Part shown: positions 27,219-35,656 of the stretch, piece after piece
Layout of the letters: each line of letters starts with the position of its first letter
How positions within the stretch are numbered: the first letter of the stretch is position 1
Assembly (NCBI RefSeq): GCF_010725885.1
Contig: NZ_AP022600.1
Coordinates: forward strand, 3,162,001-3,226,000
From: Mycolicibacterium tokaiense
Lineage (GTDB): Bacteria; Actinomycetota; Actinomycetes; Mycobacteriales; Mycobacteriaceae
Direction: 5' to 3'
DNA length: 64,000 nt
Translations under genes and position numbers: made by a program
Notes under the pieces: model-generated
Database searches by the model: none
What the model saw: only the letters and a program-made list of their open reading frames with translations
Told to the model about the DNA's origin: nothing

Positions 27219-28034
27219 TCAGTCGGTTGCTGTTTCGCTGATGGCGATGCGTGCGGCTTTCTCTCCGACGATGGAATGACCGGCGGCGAACGCCGCGGTC
27301 AGGGCGTGGAGAGCGAGGTTGTTGACCGCGCGGGGGTGCCCGCGTGAGGCGTTGTGGATCAGCGTGATCGCGTCGTCGGCGAACAGCACGTCGGAGCGGC
27401 CGGCGATTTTGGTGTGGTGGTTGATGTAGTCGGCGGTGTCGGCCGGTGTCATGCCGGGCAGGGTGTAGCGCACCGCGATGCGTTGATCCAGTGCGGCCAA
27501 CACGCCCAGGCGTAGCCGGTGGCGCAGGGTGGGTTGTCCGACCAGCACGACAGCGAATGGTGATCCGGAGTCCATGTCGTGGTTGGTCAGCAGCCGGATC
27601 GCTTCGAGTTGACCGTTGTCGAGCAGGTGGGCTTCATCGACGACCAGGACGGGGCTGCGGCCGCGTTCGGCGTGCTCGGCGGCCAGGGCGTCAGCGGCCT
27701 GGGGTGCCAGGCGTGCGGTGTGAAAGACCGGGGTGTGGCCGAGGGCGGCCACGATGTGGGTGAGCATGCCGCGCACCCCGATGGTGGGGTTGGCCAGGTA
27801 GATGATGACGTGTCGTGCTGGGTCCAGCGCGGTGGCGGCGGCGCGGATGGCCACGGTTTTGCCGGCGCCGACTTCGCCGGTGATGACTCCGATGGCGCAT
27901 TGGTCCACACACCAGGAGATTCGGGCGATCGCTTCGCTGTGTCCGGGGTGGCGGTGCAGCATCGACGGCGCGAGATCGCGTCCGAACGGCATCCGCGAGA
28001 AGCCCCAATGTGATTGCAGTCGTTGAATACTCAT
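27219..28034 (-). CDS. ExeA/TniB-like AAA ATPase of the insertion sequence
   Basis: This 271-residue AAA protein carries Walker A TGEVGAGKT near residues 52-60, Walker B VLVVDEAHLL near 128, and the sensor/arginine region QRIAVRYTLPGM. It belongs to the ExeA/TniB/IstB-like helpers that choose targets or activate DDE transposases. Its GTG/ATG start overlaps the transposase stop, so the pair is translationally coupled. It acts with the 28031-29491 product. Confidence 0.9.
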   Translation of the reverse strand: MSIQRLQSHWGFSRMPFGRDLAPSMLHRHPGHSEAIARISWCVDQCAIGVITGEVGAGKTVAIRAAATALDPARHVIIYLANPTIGVRGMLTHIVAALGHTPVFHTARLAPQAADALAAEHAERGRSPVLVVDEAHLLDNGQLEAIRLLTNHDMDSGSPFAVVLVGQPTLRHRLRLGVLAALDQRIAVRYTLPGMTPADTADYINHHTKIAGRSDVLFADDAITLIHNASRGHPRAVNNLALHALTAAFAAGHSIVGEKAARIAISETATD

Positions 28035-29491
28035 GCCGACACCCCATCCTTGTGATCGAGGCTGGGCAGCGCGAGTTGACCGGGAAGCTGATTGTCATCG
28101 GTGGCCGTGGCCTGGGCGCCGTAGAGGGCGTGGTAGCCGATGCGTTCGTCATCGCGCAGCTGCTCATGGTGGGCCGCGGCGGTCAATGCCAGGTAGTCGA
28201 TACCGGTGGCTGCCGGCGGTGTCTGGCTGCTGATTTCGGGTCGGGCTTTGGGGTGGGCGTGGCGGGTGATCGTGTGGGCTATGGCTTGGCCGTAGCTTCT
28301 GTCCTGGTCGCGGACCTCGATGGCCTGCAGGTCGAACGGGGAGAACACCAGTTCCACCCGGCGCCCGACCAGGGCGGGGTCGACCTGGTAGGTGTTGGAA
28401 TGCAGCGAGACGGTGGCGGTTTTGGTCACTATCCGGAACTCCGACCACAGGAACGCTTCGGTCAGATCCGCGGCGGTCGGCAACGCCGCAGGGTGGCCGA
28501 GCCGGTCGAAGCCGGCTTCCCAGCGGGCCAGTGGGGATTGCCCGGTCTCGGTATGGATTCGGCGGTGGTATTCGGTTTCAACCCAGGCCATGAACAGCCG
28601 GTTGAGCTCCAACAACGCACCAGCATGGTCGACCCCGGCCGCAGCGAGGTCCTCAGCGGTGGTGTCGGTCACCTCGACGAGGAACTGTTCACGCACGGTG
28701 CGGAAGAACCGTTCGATCTTGCCGCGGCCCTGCGGGCGACCGGGCGCGGAATGCACCAGCCGGATCCCGAGTTTCGCGCACGCCCGCAGCAACCACGCAT
28801 CGACGAACGCGGACCCGTTGTCGACATAGATCGAGGCGGGAACTCCGCGAGCAGCCAACGCCGGCTTCAACGCCGCCGCCAGGCGCACGGTGTCTTCGGC
28901 GAACCCGAAGCGGTGCCCGACCACCAACCGAGAATGGTCGTCGAGGAACGCGAAGAGGTAGGTTTTGCGGTCCCCGACCCGCGGGCCGTGCAGGGCATCG
29001 CCGACCCACAGTTCATTCGGGTCGGGGGCTTCGAACCGCCCGAACACCTCAGCGCTCTGACCTGCGGCCGGGCCCATCAGCTCACACCGATGGAAGTGGC
29101 GCAGCAGCGTCGATTCCGAGGGCGCCCACCCAGTCGCGGTGCGCAGAATCCGGGCCACCTGCGCGGCGGTGCGGGCCGGGTTCTCCCGTTTGAGCGAGGC
29201 GGCCAACTCCAGCACCTGGACATCGGTGCGGGTGGCCAGCCGGCGCGGTTCAGGGACCAGCGCTTCGAACCCGCCGCCGCGGTAGCGCCGGATCCAGCGG
29301 TCCAGGGTGGCCCGCGCGATCTGGACCTGGGTGCCGAACGGGTCGATATGGCGACGGCCGGCGATCTCACGGACTACCCGGCCCCGCTGCCGGGTCGAGA
29401 GCCCCTCTTCCAGCGCGGGGCAGATCACCTGATAGCGGAACAACCCGATCGCATTCGCCCGTTCCCGACGCTTGTGGTCCTCCAACGACAC
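28031..29491 (-). CDS. rve/Mu-type DDE transposase
   Basis: The protein has an N-terminal HTH region (TRQRGRVVREIAGRR and RATLDRWIRRYRGGG) and an integrase core. The DDE triad appears as Asp in WVGDALHG, Asp in SIYVDNGSAF and Glu in GRGKIERFFRTV. A Mu-type C-terminal beta domain follows (TYQVDPALVGRRVEL). The GTG at 29491 was chosen because GAGGAGGG lies about 7 bases upstream; a GTG at 29563 would add 24 poorly coding residues. Its length of 486 residues is typical. Confidence 0.92.
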   Translation of the reverse strand: MSLEDHKRRERANAIGLFRYQVICPALEEGLSTRQRGRVVREIAGRRHIDPFGTQVQIARATLDRWIRRYRGGGFEALVPEPRRLATRTDVQVLELAASLKRENPARTAAQVARILRTATGWAPSESTLLRHFHRCELMGPAAGQSAEVFGRFEAPDPNELWVGDALHGPRVGDRKTYLFAFLDDHSRLVVGHRFGFAEDTVRLAAALKPALAARGVPASIYVDNGSAFVDAWLLRACAKLGIRLVHSAPGRPQGRGKIERFFRTVREQFLVEVTDTTAEDLAAAGVDHAGALLELNRLFMAWVETEYHRRIHTETGQSPLARWEAGFDRLGHPAALPTAADLTEAFLWSEFRIVTKTATVSLHSNTYQVDPALVGRRVELVFSPFDLQAIEVRDQDRSYGQAIAHTITRHAHPKARPEISSQTPPAATGIDYLALTAAAHHEQLRDDERIGYHALYGAQATATDDNQLPGQLALPSLDHKDGVSA

Positions 29492-29581
29492 CGCAGTGCC
29501 CTCCTCACACTCGATGGCCCCACCCGAAACCGTCTGTCGGGCAGGCGCCCTGGCGAGGATCACCGATCACCTGACTGTGCG

Positions 29582-30202
29582 TCAGGGGCAACTGGTGTTG
29601 CACGGCACCGCCGATGACATCGGCGGCCACCCAGGCGCCAACAGTCGAGCGCCGCTGACGGCCACCACCACCAGCGCCGGCGTCACCACGCCCAGCAACC
29701 CGGCCGGCCCGAACCGCTGCCCGATCGCCGACGCGGCGACCATCACCGCCGCCACGACATCGCGCCAACCACAGCCGAGCCCGTCGGGGATCATCACATC
29801 GATCCCCGTACCCACCGCCACCGTGAGAAACCACGTCCTCATCGACTCCAGACGCTGCCCAGCCCGCCGCAGCCAGCCCCGCACCGTCGACGGCGGTACC
29901 TGCAGTCGGGCAGCGATCCCGCGATGCCCTACCCCCTCAGCCCGCGCCGACAGCGCCATCCAAACCCGCTCGGCCGCATACGCTCTGCGCAACAGCATGG
30001 TGACCGGCAACAACACATGAGTGACCAGACAGGAGCGGCACCGGGCCCGGCGCGGCCGCACCCGATCATCGAGTCCCTCGACGTGGCGGGCGCGGGCATA
30101 CCCCCAGCCGCCCAACACCCCGTCCGGACAAGCCGGGCAGGAAATCGCCCCACCAACCAGCCGCGACTCGACGCAGACACGATCGACCTCTACCGTCACC
30201 AT
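29582..30202 (-). CDS. DUF6431-type HTH protein of the insertion sequence
   Basis: This 206-residue protein has an N-terminal zinc-knuckle-like pattern, CPACPDGVLGGWGY then ARCRSC, and an HTH with GHRGIAARLQVPPSTVRGWLRRAGQ near residues 92-116. A hydrophobic tail follows. DUF6431 proteins accompany similar transposase/ATPase pairs in actinobacteria. The likely role is end recognition or regulation; this is inferred. Confidence 0.75.
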   Translation of the reverse strand: MVTVEVDRVCVESRLVGGAISCPACPDGVLGGWGYARARHVEGLDDRVRPRRARCRSCLVTHVLLPVTMLLRRAYAAERVWMALSARAEGVGHRGIAARLQVPPSTVRGWLRRAGQRLESMRTWFLTVAVGTGIDVMIPDGLGCGWRDVVAAVMVAASAIGQRFGPAGLLGVVTPALVVVAVSGARLLAPGWPPMSSAVPCNTSCP

Positions 30203-30400
30203 CAGTGCCTCCGAGCACTACAGCGCGGCACCTCGCCAAGCCCGCCAAGACTTCAGCGAGGTGCCGCGCACCCATCAGTTCCTCGTCACACTGACGGTGC
30301 ACACGAACAAGATCAACCCGACGACGGCGCCACAGGCCACATCAGCACGCTCAATGACGACCGCATACCCCGTCGTCGTCATCCCGAGAGACGGTCAACA

Positions 30401-30405
30401 CCTGC
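30401..30405. repeat. Target-site duplication, right copy (CCTGC)
   Basis: This second CCTGC immediately follows the CAACA end of the element. The algD-like frame resumes at the next base. Confidence 0.88.
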
Positions 30406-30721
30406 GAGAGTCTCCGATCGTTGATGTCATCGAGCACCTGATCGGTAAGGGCTACGAACTCAAACTCTATGACAGCAACGTGAGTCTGGCCGCTCTTACC
30501 GGAGCTAATCGTGACTACATCTTGAATCATATTCCGCACATCTCGGGCTTGATGGTAGAGACCATCGATGAAGTGGCGGATTTTGCCGAAGTCATTGTTA
30601 TTGGCAATGGCGCCGACGAATTCAAGTCTGCAGTCGCGAGTTCGCGGCAAGGGCAAGTTGTCGTCGACCTGGTACGAGTCACCGATGACACGAGTGCCGA
30701 CGACTACGACGGAATTTGTTG

Positions 30722-31948
30722 GTGAAACTCAGGGTGCCGAACGGATCGCCTGCCACTGGACGTCGAGTTCTGATCCTAGTGGAGAACCTGCCCTCGCCAT
30801 TCGATCGTCGTGTGTGGCAGGAGGCCACTACACTGCATGCGCATGGTTGGCAGGTGAGCATCATCTGTCCAACCGGCAAGGGCTACCAGAAGACTTTCGA
30901 AGAGATCGATGGAATCGAGATCCATCGGTACCGACTGCCCACCGAGGGCGACGGCGCGCTCAGCTATCTGGCGGAGTATTCGTCTGCACTGTGGAACACA
31001 TTCCGGCTGGCCATCAAAGTTCGGCGGCGCCGGGGGTTTGACGTCATCCACGCGTGCAATCCGCCGGACTTTCTCTTCCTTGTCGCCGCCTTTTTCAAAC
31101 TATTTGGAAAAACGCGGTTTGTCTTCGATCATCACGACATCAATCCGGAGTTATACGAAGCCAAATTCGGCCGTCGCGACCTTCTGTGGAAGGTGATGAT
31201 CTGGCTGGAACGGGCAACTTTTAAAACAGCAGACGTGTCGATCGCGACCAATGAGTCGTATCGTAAAATCGCCATCGACAGAGGTCGTATGGATCCAGAT
31301 CGTGTGTTTGTGGTCCGTAGCGGACCCGTGGTGGAAAGGCTGAGGATCCAGCCGCCCAAAGCAGAATTGAAGTGCGGTAGGAATTTCCTCGTTGGATATG
31401 TCGGCGTCATGGGTAAGCAGGAAGGCATCGACCTCCTGCTGGAGGCCGTCCGGGTGATCGTTCACGACACGGGTCGACGCGACGTGCACTTTGGATTGGT
31501 GGGGAGCGGTACCTCGTTGGCGGAGATGCAGCAGCTGGCGGTCGAGCTAAATGTTTCGGACTACGTGACCTTTACCGGAAGAGTGCCCGACGATGAGTTG
31601 CTCGACGTTCTGAACACGTCGGATGTGTGCGTCAACCCCGATGTTGCGAATGAAATGAACGACAAGTCCACGATGAACAAGATCATGGAGTACATGGCAC
31701 TGGGCAAGCCCATCGTGCAGTTCGATCTCGCAGAGGGTCGTTACTCCGCGGGCGAGGCTTCTCTGTATGCGGCAAAGAACGACCCGCATGACATGGCGAG
31801 AAAGATCGTCGAGCTGCTCGACGATCCGGAGCGTCGTGCGCAGATGGGAGCTTTTGGTCATAAGCGCGTTCACAACGAGTTGGCCTGGCAGTACGAGGTG
31901 CCCAAGCTACTTCAGGCTTACGAAGCTGTCATGACGGATGGCCGCTGA
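30722..31948 (+). CDS. GT4-type glycosyltransferase
   Basis: The 408-residue GT-B protein has an N-terminal acceptor domain opening RVLILVENLPSPFDRRVW. Its C-terminal donor domain has YVGVMGKQEGIDLLLEA and MNKIMEYMALGKPIVQF, matching the GT4 EX7E region. GTG at 30722 overlaps the algD-like stop as GTGA; TTG codons at 30716 and 30719 are alternatives. It likely adds a nucleotide-activated sugar to the undecaprenyl-linked repeat unit. Insertion upstream may impair its transcription. Confidence 0.9.
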   Translation: MKLRVPNGSPATGRRVLILVENLPSPFDRRVWQEATTLHAHGWQVSIICPTGKGYQKTFEEIDGIEIHRYRLPTEGDGALSYLAEYSSALWNTFRLAIKVRRRRGFDVIHACNPPDFLFLVAAFFKLFGKTRFVFDHHDINPELYEAKFGRRDLLWKVMIWLERATFKTADVSIATNESYRKIAIDRGRMDPDRVFVVRSGPVVERLRIQPPKAELKCGRNFLVGYVGVMGKQEGIDLLLEAVRVIVHDTGRRDVHFGLVGSGTSLAEMQQLAVELNVSDYVTFTGRVPDDELLDVLNTSDVCVNPDVANEMNDKSTMNKIMEYMALGKPIVQFDLAEGRYSAGEASLYAAKNDPHDMARKIVELLDDPERRAQMGAFGHKRVHNELAWQYEVPKLLQAYEAVMTDGR

Positions 31949-32085
31949 CTCCATCGGTAGACGGGTAGCTCGAACGGATCGTGCCGATCCCTTTCGGAAC
32001 CCATGTTCGACCCAGGGTTCGCGGCATCGATGCAGGCACTCGGGCCGGAGCGAATCTGTGCCCGGACCTTGGCACTGCAACGGTG

Positions 32086-32901
32086 CTAGAGCGGTGGGTC
32101 TTCGGGGCCGCACCGGAAACCCGCATGGTAGACGACCCCCGAGGGCATGTCCCGAGACTGATCCCGGTAATAGCCCTCTTTGTAGCGGACTGTTTTGGTG
32201 TCGGGGATGAGGGTGCGGACGCGAAATGTGTCCGAGCCGTCTACGAAGGTTTGGCGTTGGCCATTGTGCCAAAGGCGGATCCAGCCTCTGTCGTCTGACG
32301 CAGACCAGCGGATCTGCATGGTCACGTCATGCCAATTTCCAACATCAAGCGGGGTGTGGAATATGGTGAATGAACGCTCGTACTCGCCCGGGGCAGATTG
32401 CTTCTGCACCTGGAGTGACCAATAACCGTTCTTCTTGCCGACCGACCACGCCAGTGGCGGTCCGGCGTGGGAGACGCCCCACCATTGATTGGTGATGCCT
32501 TGGCCGAGGTCGGCGTGATTCATAGGGAAATCGGTGTGGAACTTGGTGGCGAACTGGTACCACATCACTTCGCCTTCGGTACCGCCCGTTTCGGGACCAC
32601 CCATGACTTCTGAACGCTGGGTTCCGTGCTCGTTCGGATCGCCGGGTTTAACCTCGAAACGGGCCGCGTGCCCGTACTTGCCGTCTTCGACGATGCTCGC
32701 TGTGGAATTCGAATCGAAGCCACCGGCACGGCCAGCGTACGACTCGTTCTGAACGGCCACCCACTGGCTGAAGTCGCCTGTGCTGTAGTCACCTACAAAG
32801 CTCACCGGTGATGCAGCAACGACACCTGCGGGCCCGAAGAAGAGCAACATCACGACGACTACCGACACTGCCGGCGCGATGGCTCGGGATGCCCGTTTCA
32901 C
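32086..32901 (-). CDS. Secreted polysaccharide lyase (heparin-lyase-like, PF14099)
   Basis: The 271-residue protein has a signal peptide (hydrophobic core VSVVVVMLLFFGPAGVVAAS, mature from about residue 30). Its beta-jelly-roll has HGTQRSEVMGG, EGEVMWYQFATKFHTDFP and VGNWHDVTMQIRWSA blocks, typical of polysaccharide lyases such as glucuronan lyase (PL20) and heparin lyase I. Such enzymes cleave uronic-acid polymers by beta-elimination. The GTG at 32901 follows GGAGGACC. The lyase faces the opposite way to its neighbours. It probably trims or releases the cluster's own polymer. Confidence 0.85.
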   Translation of the reverse strand: MKRASRAIAPAVSVVVVMLLFFGPAGVVAASPVSFVGDYSTGDFSQWVAVQNESYAGRAGGFDSNSTASIVEDGKYGHAARFEVKPGDPNEHGTQRSEVMGGPETGGTEGEVMWYQFATKFHTDFPMNHADLGQGITNQWWGVSHAGPPLAWSVGKKNGYWSLQVQKQSAPGEYERSFTIFHTPLDVGNWHDVTMQIRWSASDDRGWIRLWHNGQRQTFVDGSDTFRVRTLIPDTKTVRYKEGYYRDQSRDMPSGVVYHAGFRCGPEDPPL

Positions 32902-33094
32902 CTTAGGTCCTCCAGCCTGAGTTGCACCTTCTCTCCTCTCATCGCTGTAGGAACCGCATCCGTTTCGCAGCGACCCCCGCCTGCGCTGCAAACTATTCAT
33001 CGAACTCGAGTCGTAGAGAGGCGTTGACCCGTTTCTCCGGAGGCGCACAGCACGGGCAATGATCGCGATCATCTCAAGGCCCGCCCCGCCGCAT

Positions 33095-33913
33095 CTAGCC
33101 GAACCTGACCTTGACTGATTCGACCTTCTCTTGTGGAAGGTAGAACGTGTTTTTCTTTCCGATCTGATCAAGAGTGATCTTTCCGTCGGCGTAAGCCGCG
33201 CGTCGGTAGTCTTCGGCAAACAAGATCTCTTCGTGGGTCGGTTCTTTGTTGTTCTCGAGAAGGAATATCGGGCGGTCTTTTCGTATGGTTTCAAGACCTC
33301 CTCTGAGGACGGTTGCCTCAAATCCCTGTACGTCGATCTTGATGAGATCCGGTGTGGTGCCCACTTCGTCCCAACGTCGAATCTCACAACGTTGTCGCTC
33401 GATTTTGAGATGCTTCTCATCGAAGCCGTAGATCCGACGTGCGTTGAGCCAACCGTGGGCGGAGTCGTAGTCGAACGACGCCAATCCATCGAACATGAAA
33501 CCGCGGTAGTACGGAACGAAGAGTTCGAAGAATCCGTTCTCGTCGCCCAGGCCGAAGGCATGAATCGTTACGTTAGGGTCGTTCTCGTAGCGTTTACTAA
33601 GCCGTGCGGCCAGCACCGGATTGGGTTCGAAGGCAACAACCGCCGCGGACTTGTGGTAGAGCCGGAGAGAGTCAATGGTTTGTCCTCGGTTCGCCCCGAT
33701 GTCAAGGAACTGTTGCCCGGCCGAGATGGGAAGCTTCTCGAAAGCCCGGTAACAGGAATCCGAGGGTGCATGCCTGACCTGGCGTAACTTGCGTTGTCCC
33801 CACGCTTTCACGTCAACCAGTGGACCAGCGTAGGTTTGCGCTGTCCGAATTGCCTTCTTCAATTCCACGTCATCCCCTATGTGTTGTGACACCGTGACAA
33901 ACATCTGTGACAT
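33095..33913 (-). CDS. FkbM-family SAM-dependent methyltransferase
   Basis: The 272-residue product has motif I FLDIGANRGQTIDSLR near residues 69-84, VVAFEPNP near 91, and the FkbM landmark LIKIDVQGFEATVLRGG near 189-205. FkbM proteins O-methylate sugars and other hydroxyls. In an exopolysaccharide locus it likely caps or decorates the glycan. It is transcribed with the polymerase and pyruvyltransferase genes on the minus strand. Confidence 0.9.
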   Translation of the reverse strand: MSQMFVTVSQHIGDDVELKKAIRTAQTYAGPLVDVKAWGQRKLRQVRHAPSDSCYRAFEKLPISAGQQFLDIGANRGQTIDSLRLYHKSAAVVAFEPNPVLAARLSKRYENDPNVTIHAFGLGDENGFFELFVPYYRGFMFDGLASFDYDSAHGWLNARRIYGFDEKHLKIERQRCEIRRWDEVGTTPDLIKIDVQGFEATVLRGGLETIRKDRPIFLLENNKEPTHEEILFAEDYRRAAYADGKITLDQIGKKNTFYLPQEKVESVKVRFG

Positions 33914-33991
33914 CCGACAATGTCATCGACCTCTGGATTGGCGAGTACTGGTTCTGTTGAGAGCAATCGTTCCGCATCTCCGCAAGCGCCG

Positions 33992-35389
33992 CTACTTTTG
34001 CAACGCCCGGTCATCGAATAGCTGGCCCCTGTCATAGGCCCGTTTTCCCGTACTAGCACCGTACGCCAGGCCGGAGACCATCCCGAGCGCGGTGAAGAAC
34101 AATGGCGCGGCACCGGCGTCGGACAGATATGGGTGAATGACCATGAAAAGGGTCATGAGCACGAGGAGGAAACGCAGTGCCCGCGCGGCGGGGTTCGCCA
34201 GGGAGGCATCGTCGACGGCAACGGTACTGAGAACCCGGTGCATCCGAATCAATGCCGCGACAATCAGAAAAATCAGGGCGCCCAACAATAGGACTCCGCC
34301 CTGCATCAGAACTGTGATGTACATCGATTCCATGTAGGGAAATAGATGGCTATTCTCCGGAACCGGGCCGTAACCGGACCATAGATTACGGGTAATGATC
34401 GGCACGAAATCGCGCAACCACACATCCACTCTGAACCAGAACGATTTGGGCAGGATGGAGAAACTCTCACTGCTTCCATACTGGATCGCTAGGCGATCCG
34501 CGATGTTGTCGCCGATCGGCGAAGCGAGAGCTGCGGCCGAGAGAGCGATGATTCCGCCAATCGCCCAGGCAGCACGGCGAGTCGACAACAGAAACGCGAA
34601 AACCGCTGCAACGCAGATCAAGGCTGGGCTGGCGGTAGCGGTTGAGAGGATTCCGATACCCGATAGGAGCACCGTGGCGAGCATCAGTCGTCTGTCGCGA
34701 TCATCAAGGCTCACCCGGGCCAGGCAGACGACGGCGATAACCACATGGATGCAGAGATACATTCCCAGCGCATGCTGGCTCGGGAAGAATCCCGTCCCGC
34801 GATACACCTGATAATCGAGGGGGTTGAGGATCTTATCGCGACCAGTGATCGCTGCCAGAATCCGACGCACGGGGCCAATGTTCGCGACTTGGAGCACCGC
34901 AACCACCGACATGACGCACGCAAGGATCATGGATGGTCTGAGCCACGTGAGAAGGCTCCGGCTCTTCTGGCCTATCGCATAAGCAAGCACATAGAGGAGG
35001 GCATACTGAGGTGCGCCGAGCAGCTCGTGTGGAAGGACTCCTAGGCTCAGTTCGGTGCGCCGGGCGAAGTTGACCAATGTCATCGCGACGTACACCGCGG
35101 CGTATACGAGGACTGCACCGCCGAGGCCGTCGATCAGCCGCCAGCGCCCACCCCAACGAACGAGAACTGCGGCAGCTAGCAGAACCATCAGGACATCAGA
35201 GATCTTCAGACCGGGCACGATTGCCCCGCGTGCGGTCCCTGAGGTTGCCGCGATCAACGCCAACACCACCGCGAAATCTCTGGGTTCTCCGCGAGAAACC
35301 GGCGGTCGAAGTGTCTTCAACGACGCTGATTGAGTCATTGCAGAGTCGAATGCTTCCGAATGGTCACGTACAGAGATCTCTGTCGGCAT
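33992..35389 (-). CDS. O-antigen ligase/polymerase-type membrane protein (Wzy-like)
   Basis: The 465-residue protein has about 11-12 hydrophobic segments. A large periplasmic loop between them contains the region GTGFFPSQHALGMYL near 198-212 and SFWFRVDVWLRDFVPIITRNLWSGYGP near 318-344. These match the Wzy_C/O-antigen ligase superfamily. The role would be polymerising lipid-linked repeats on the periplasmic face. A start at 35338 is an alternative. It has its own block of 266 bases upstream with no gene. Confidence 0.85.
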   Translation of the reverse strand: MPTEISVRDHSEAFDSAMTQSASLKTLRPPVSRGEPRDFAVVLALIAATSGTARGAIVPGLKISDVLMVLLAAAVLVRWGGRWRLIDGLGGAVLVYAAVYVAMTLVNFARRTELSLGVLPHELLGAPQYALLYVLAYAIGQKSRSLLTWLRPSMILACVMSVVAVLQVANIGPVRRILAAITGRDKILNPLDYQVYRGTGFFPSQHALGMYLCIHVVIAVVCLARVSLDDRDRRLMLATVLLSGIGILSTATASPALICVAAVFAFLLSTRRAAWAIGGIIALSAAALASPIGDNIADRLAIQYGSSESFSILPKSFWFRVDVWLRDFVPIITRNLWSGYGPVPENSHLFPYMESMYITVLMQGGVLLLGALIFLIVAALIRMHRVLSTVAVDDASLANPAARALRFLLVLMTLFMVIHPYLSDAGAAPLFFTALGMVSGLAYGASTGKRAYDRGQLFDDRALQK

Positions 35390-35656
35390 GCCGGACAGCT
35401 GGTCTTGTGCGAGTACCCCTGGACATGCTCCACCCCGTTCACCCGTTCATACTCTCACGTGAAATGTGGCGGTTCACGGCGTATGAGGTGACGTCTCGAA
35501 GCGCGCAGATGCTCGGCGGCCCGGACACCGGCCGGCAGGTCCCAGGTTGCTGACGTCTTAGCTGTCGGCGCACATATCCGACCTCGCACCGCAACTGGTC
35601 CTCCGCGTAACATGACAACGAACCGGAGCGCCGAATGGCCTGAGAGCTCCGCGATT
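35390..35656. other. Intergenic gap, no gene seen
   Basis: This 267-base gap separates the polymerase from the pyruvyltransferase. Short frames in it lack coding character. It may hold the polymerase promoter. Confidence 0.5.

Larger units (their letters stand above)
27056..30400 (-). mobile_element. 3345-bp three-gene insertion sequence (Mu/IS481-like rve transposase, AAA ATPase, DUF6431)
   Basis: The element begins TGTTGCCCGTC and ends GACGGTCAACA, giving imperfect terminal inverted repeats of about 25 bp. Comparing the left end with the reverse complement of the right, TGTTGxCCGTCxCT is shared, then GGATGA. The TG/CA ends and 5-bp duplication fit Mu/Tn552/Tn7-type DDE transposition. All three genes read leftward: DUF6431 protein, rve/Mu-type transposase, ExeA/TniB-like ATPase, the last two overlapping by 4 bases. 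It carries no passenger gene. All frames look intact, so it may be recent and active. Confidence 0.9.
26065..30725 (+). pseudogene. algD: AlgD-type GDP-mannose 6-dehydrogenase, interrupted by an insertion sequence
   Basis: The 5' part (26065-27055) holds the NAD-binding GLGYVG at residues 7-12, CVGTPS, NPEFLREGTA and FAFGGSCLPKDVRAL with Cys at residue 268, the same number as the catalytic Cys of Pseudomonas AlgD. Coding stops matching after FKAGTDDL; it resumes as RESPIVDVIEHLIGKGYEL in 30406-30725 and ends in GICW as AlgD does. Removing 27056-30400 and one CCTGC copy gives 1311 bases, 436 codons. The intact enzyme oxidises GDP-mannose to GDP-mannuronate. The truncated 5' product keeps the NAD and catalytic domains but lacks the C-terminal domain and is probably inactive. 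Confidence 0.93.

Noticed and set aside
28010..29617. A 535-codon plus-strand open frame opposite the transposase
   Set aside because: It is the complement of an rve transposase with full DDE motifs; rare stops in GC-rich DNA create it.
32902..33561. 220-codon N-terminal extension of the polysaccharide lyase
   Set aside because: It overlaps the FkbM gene, lacks coding character and precedes a clear GTG with GGAGG and a signal peptide.
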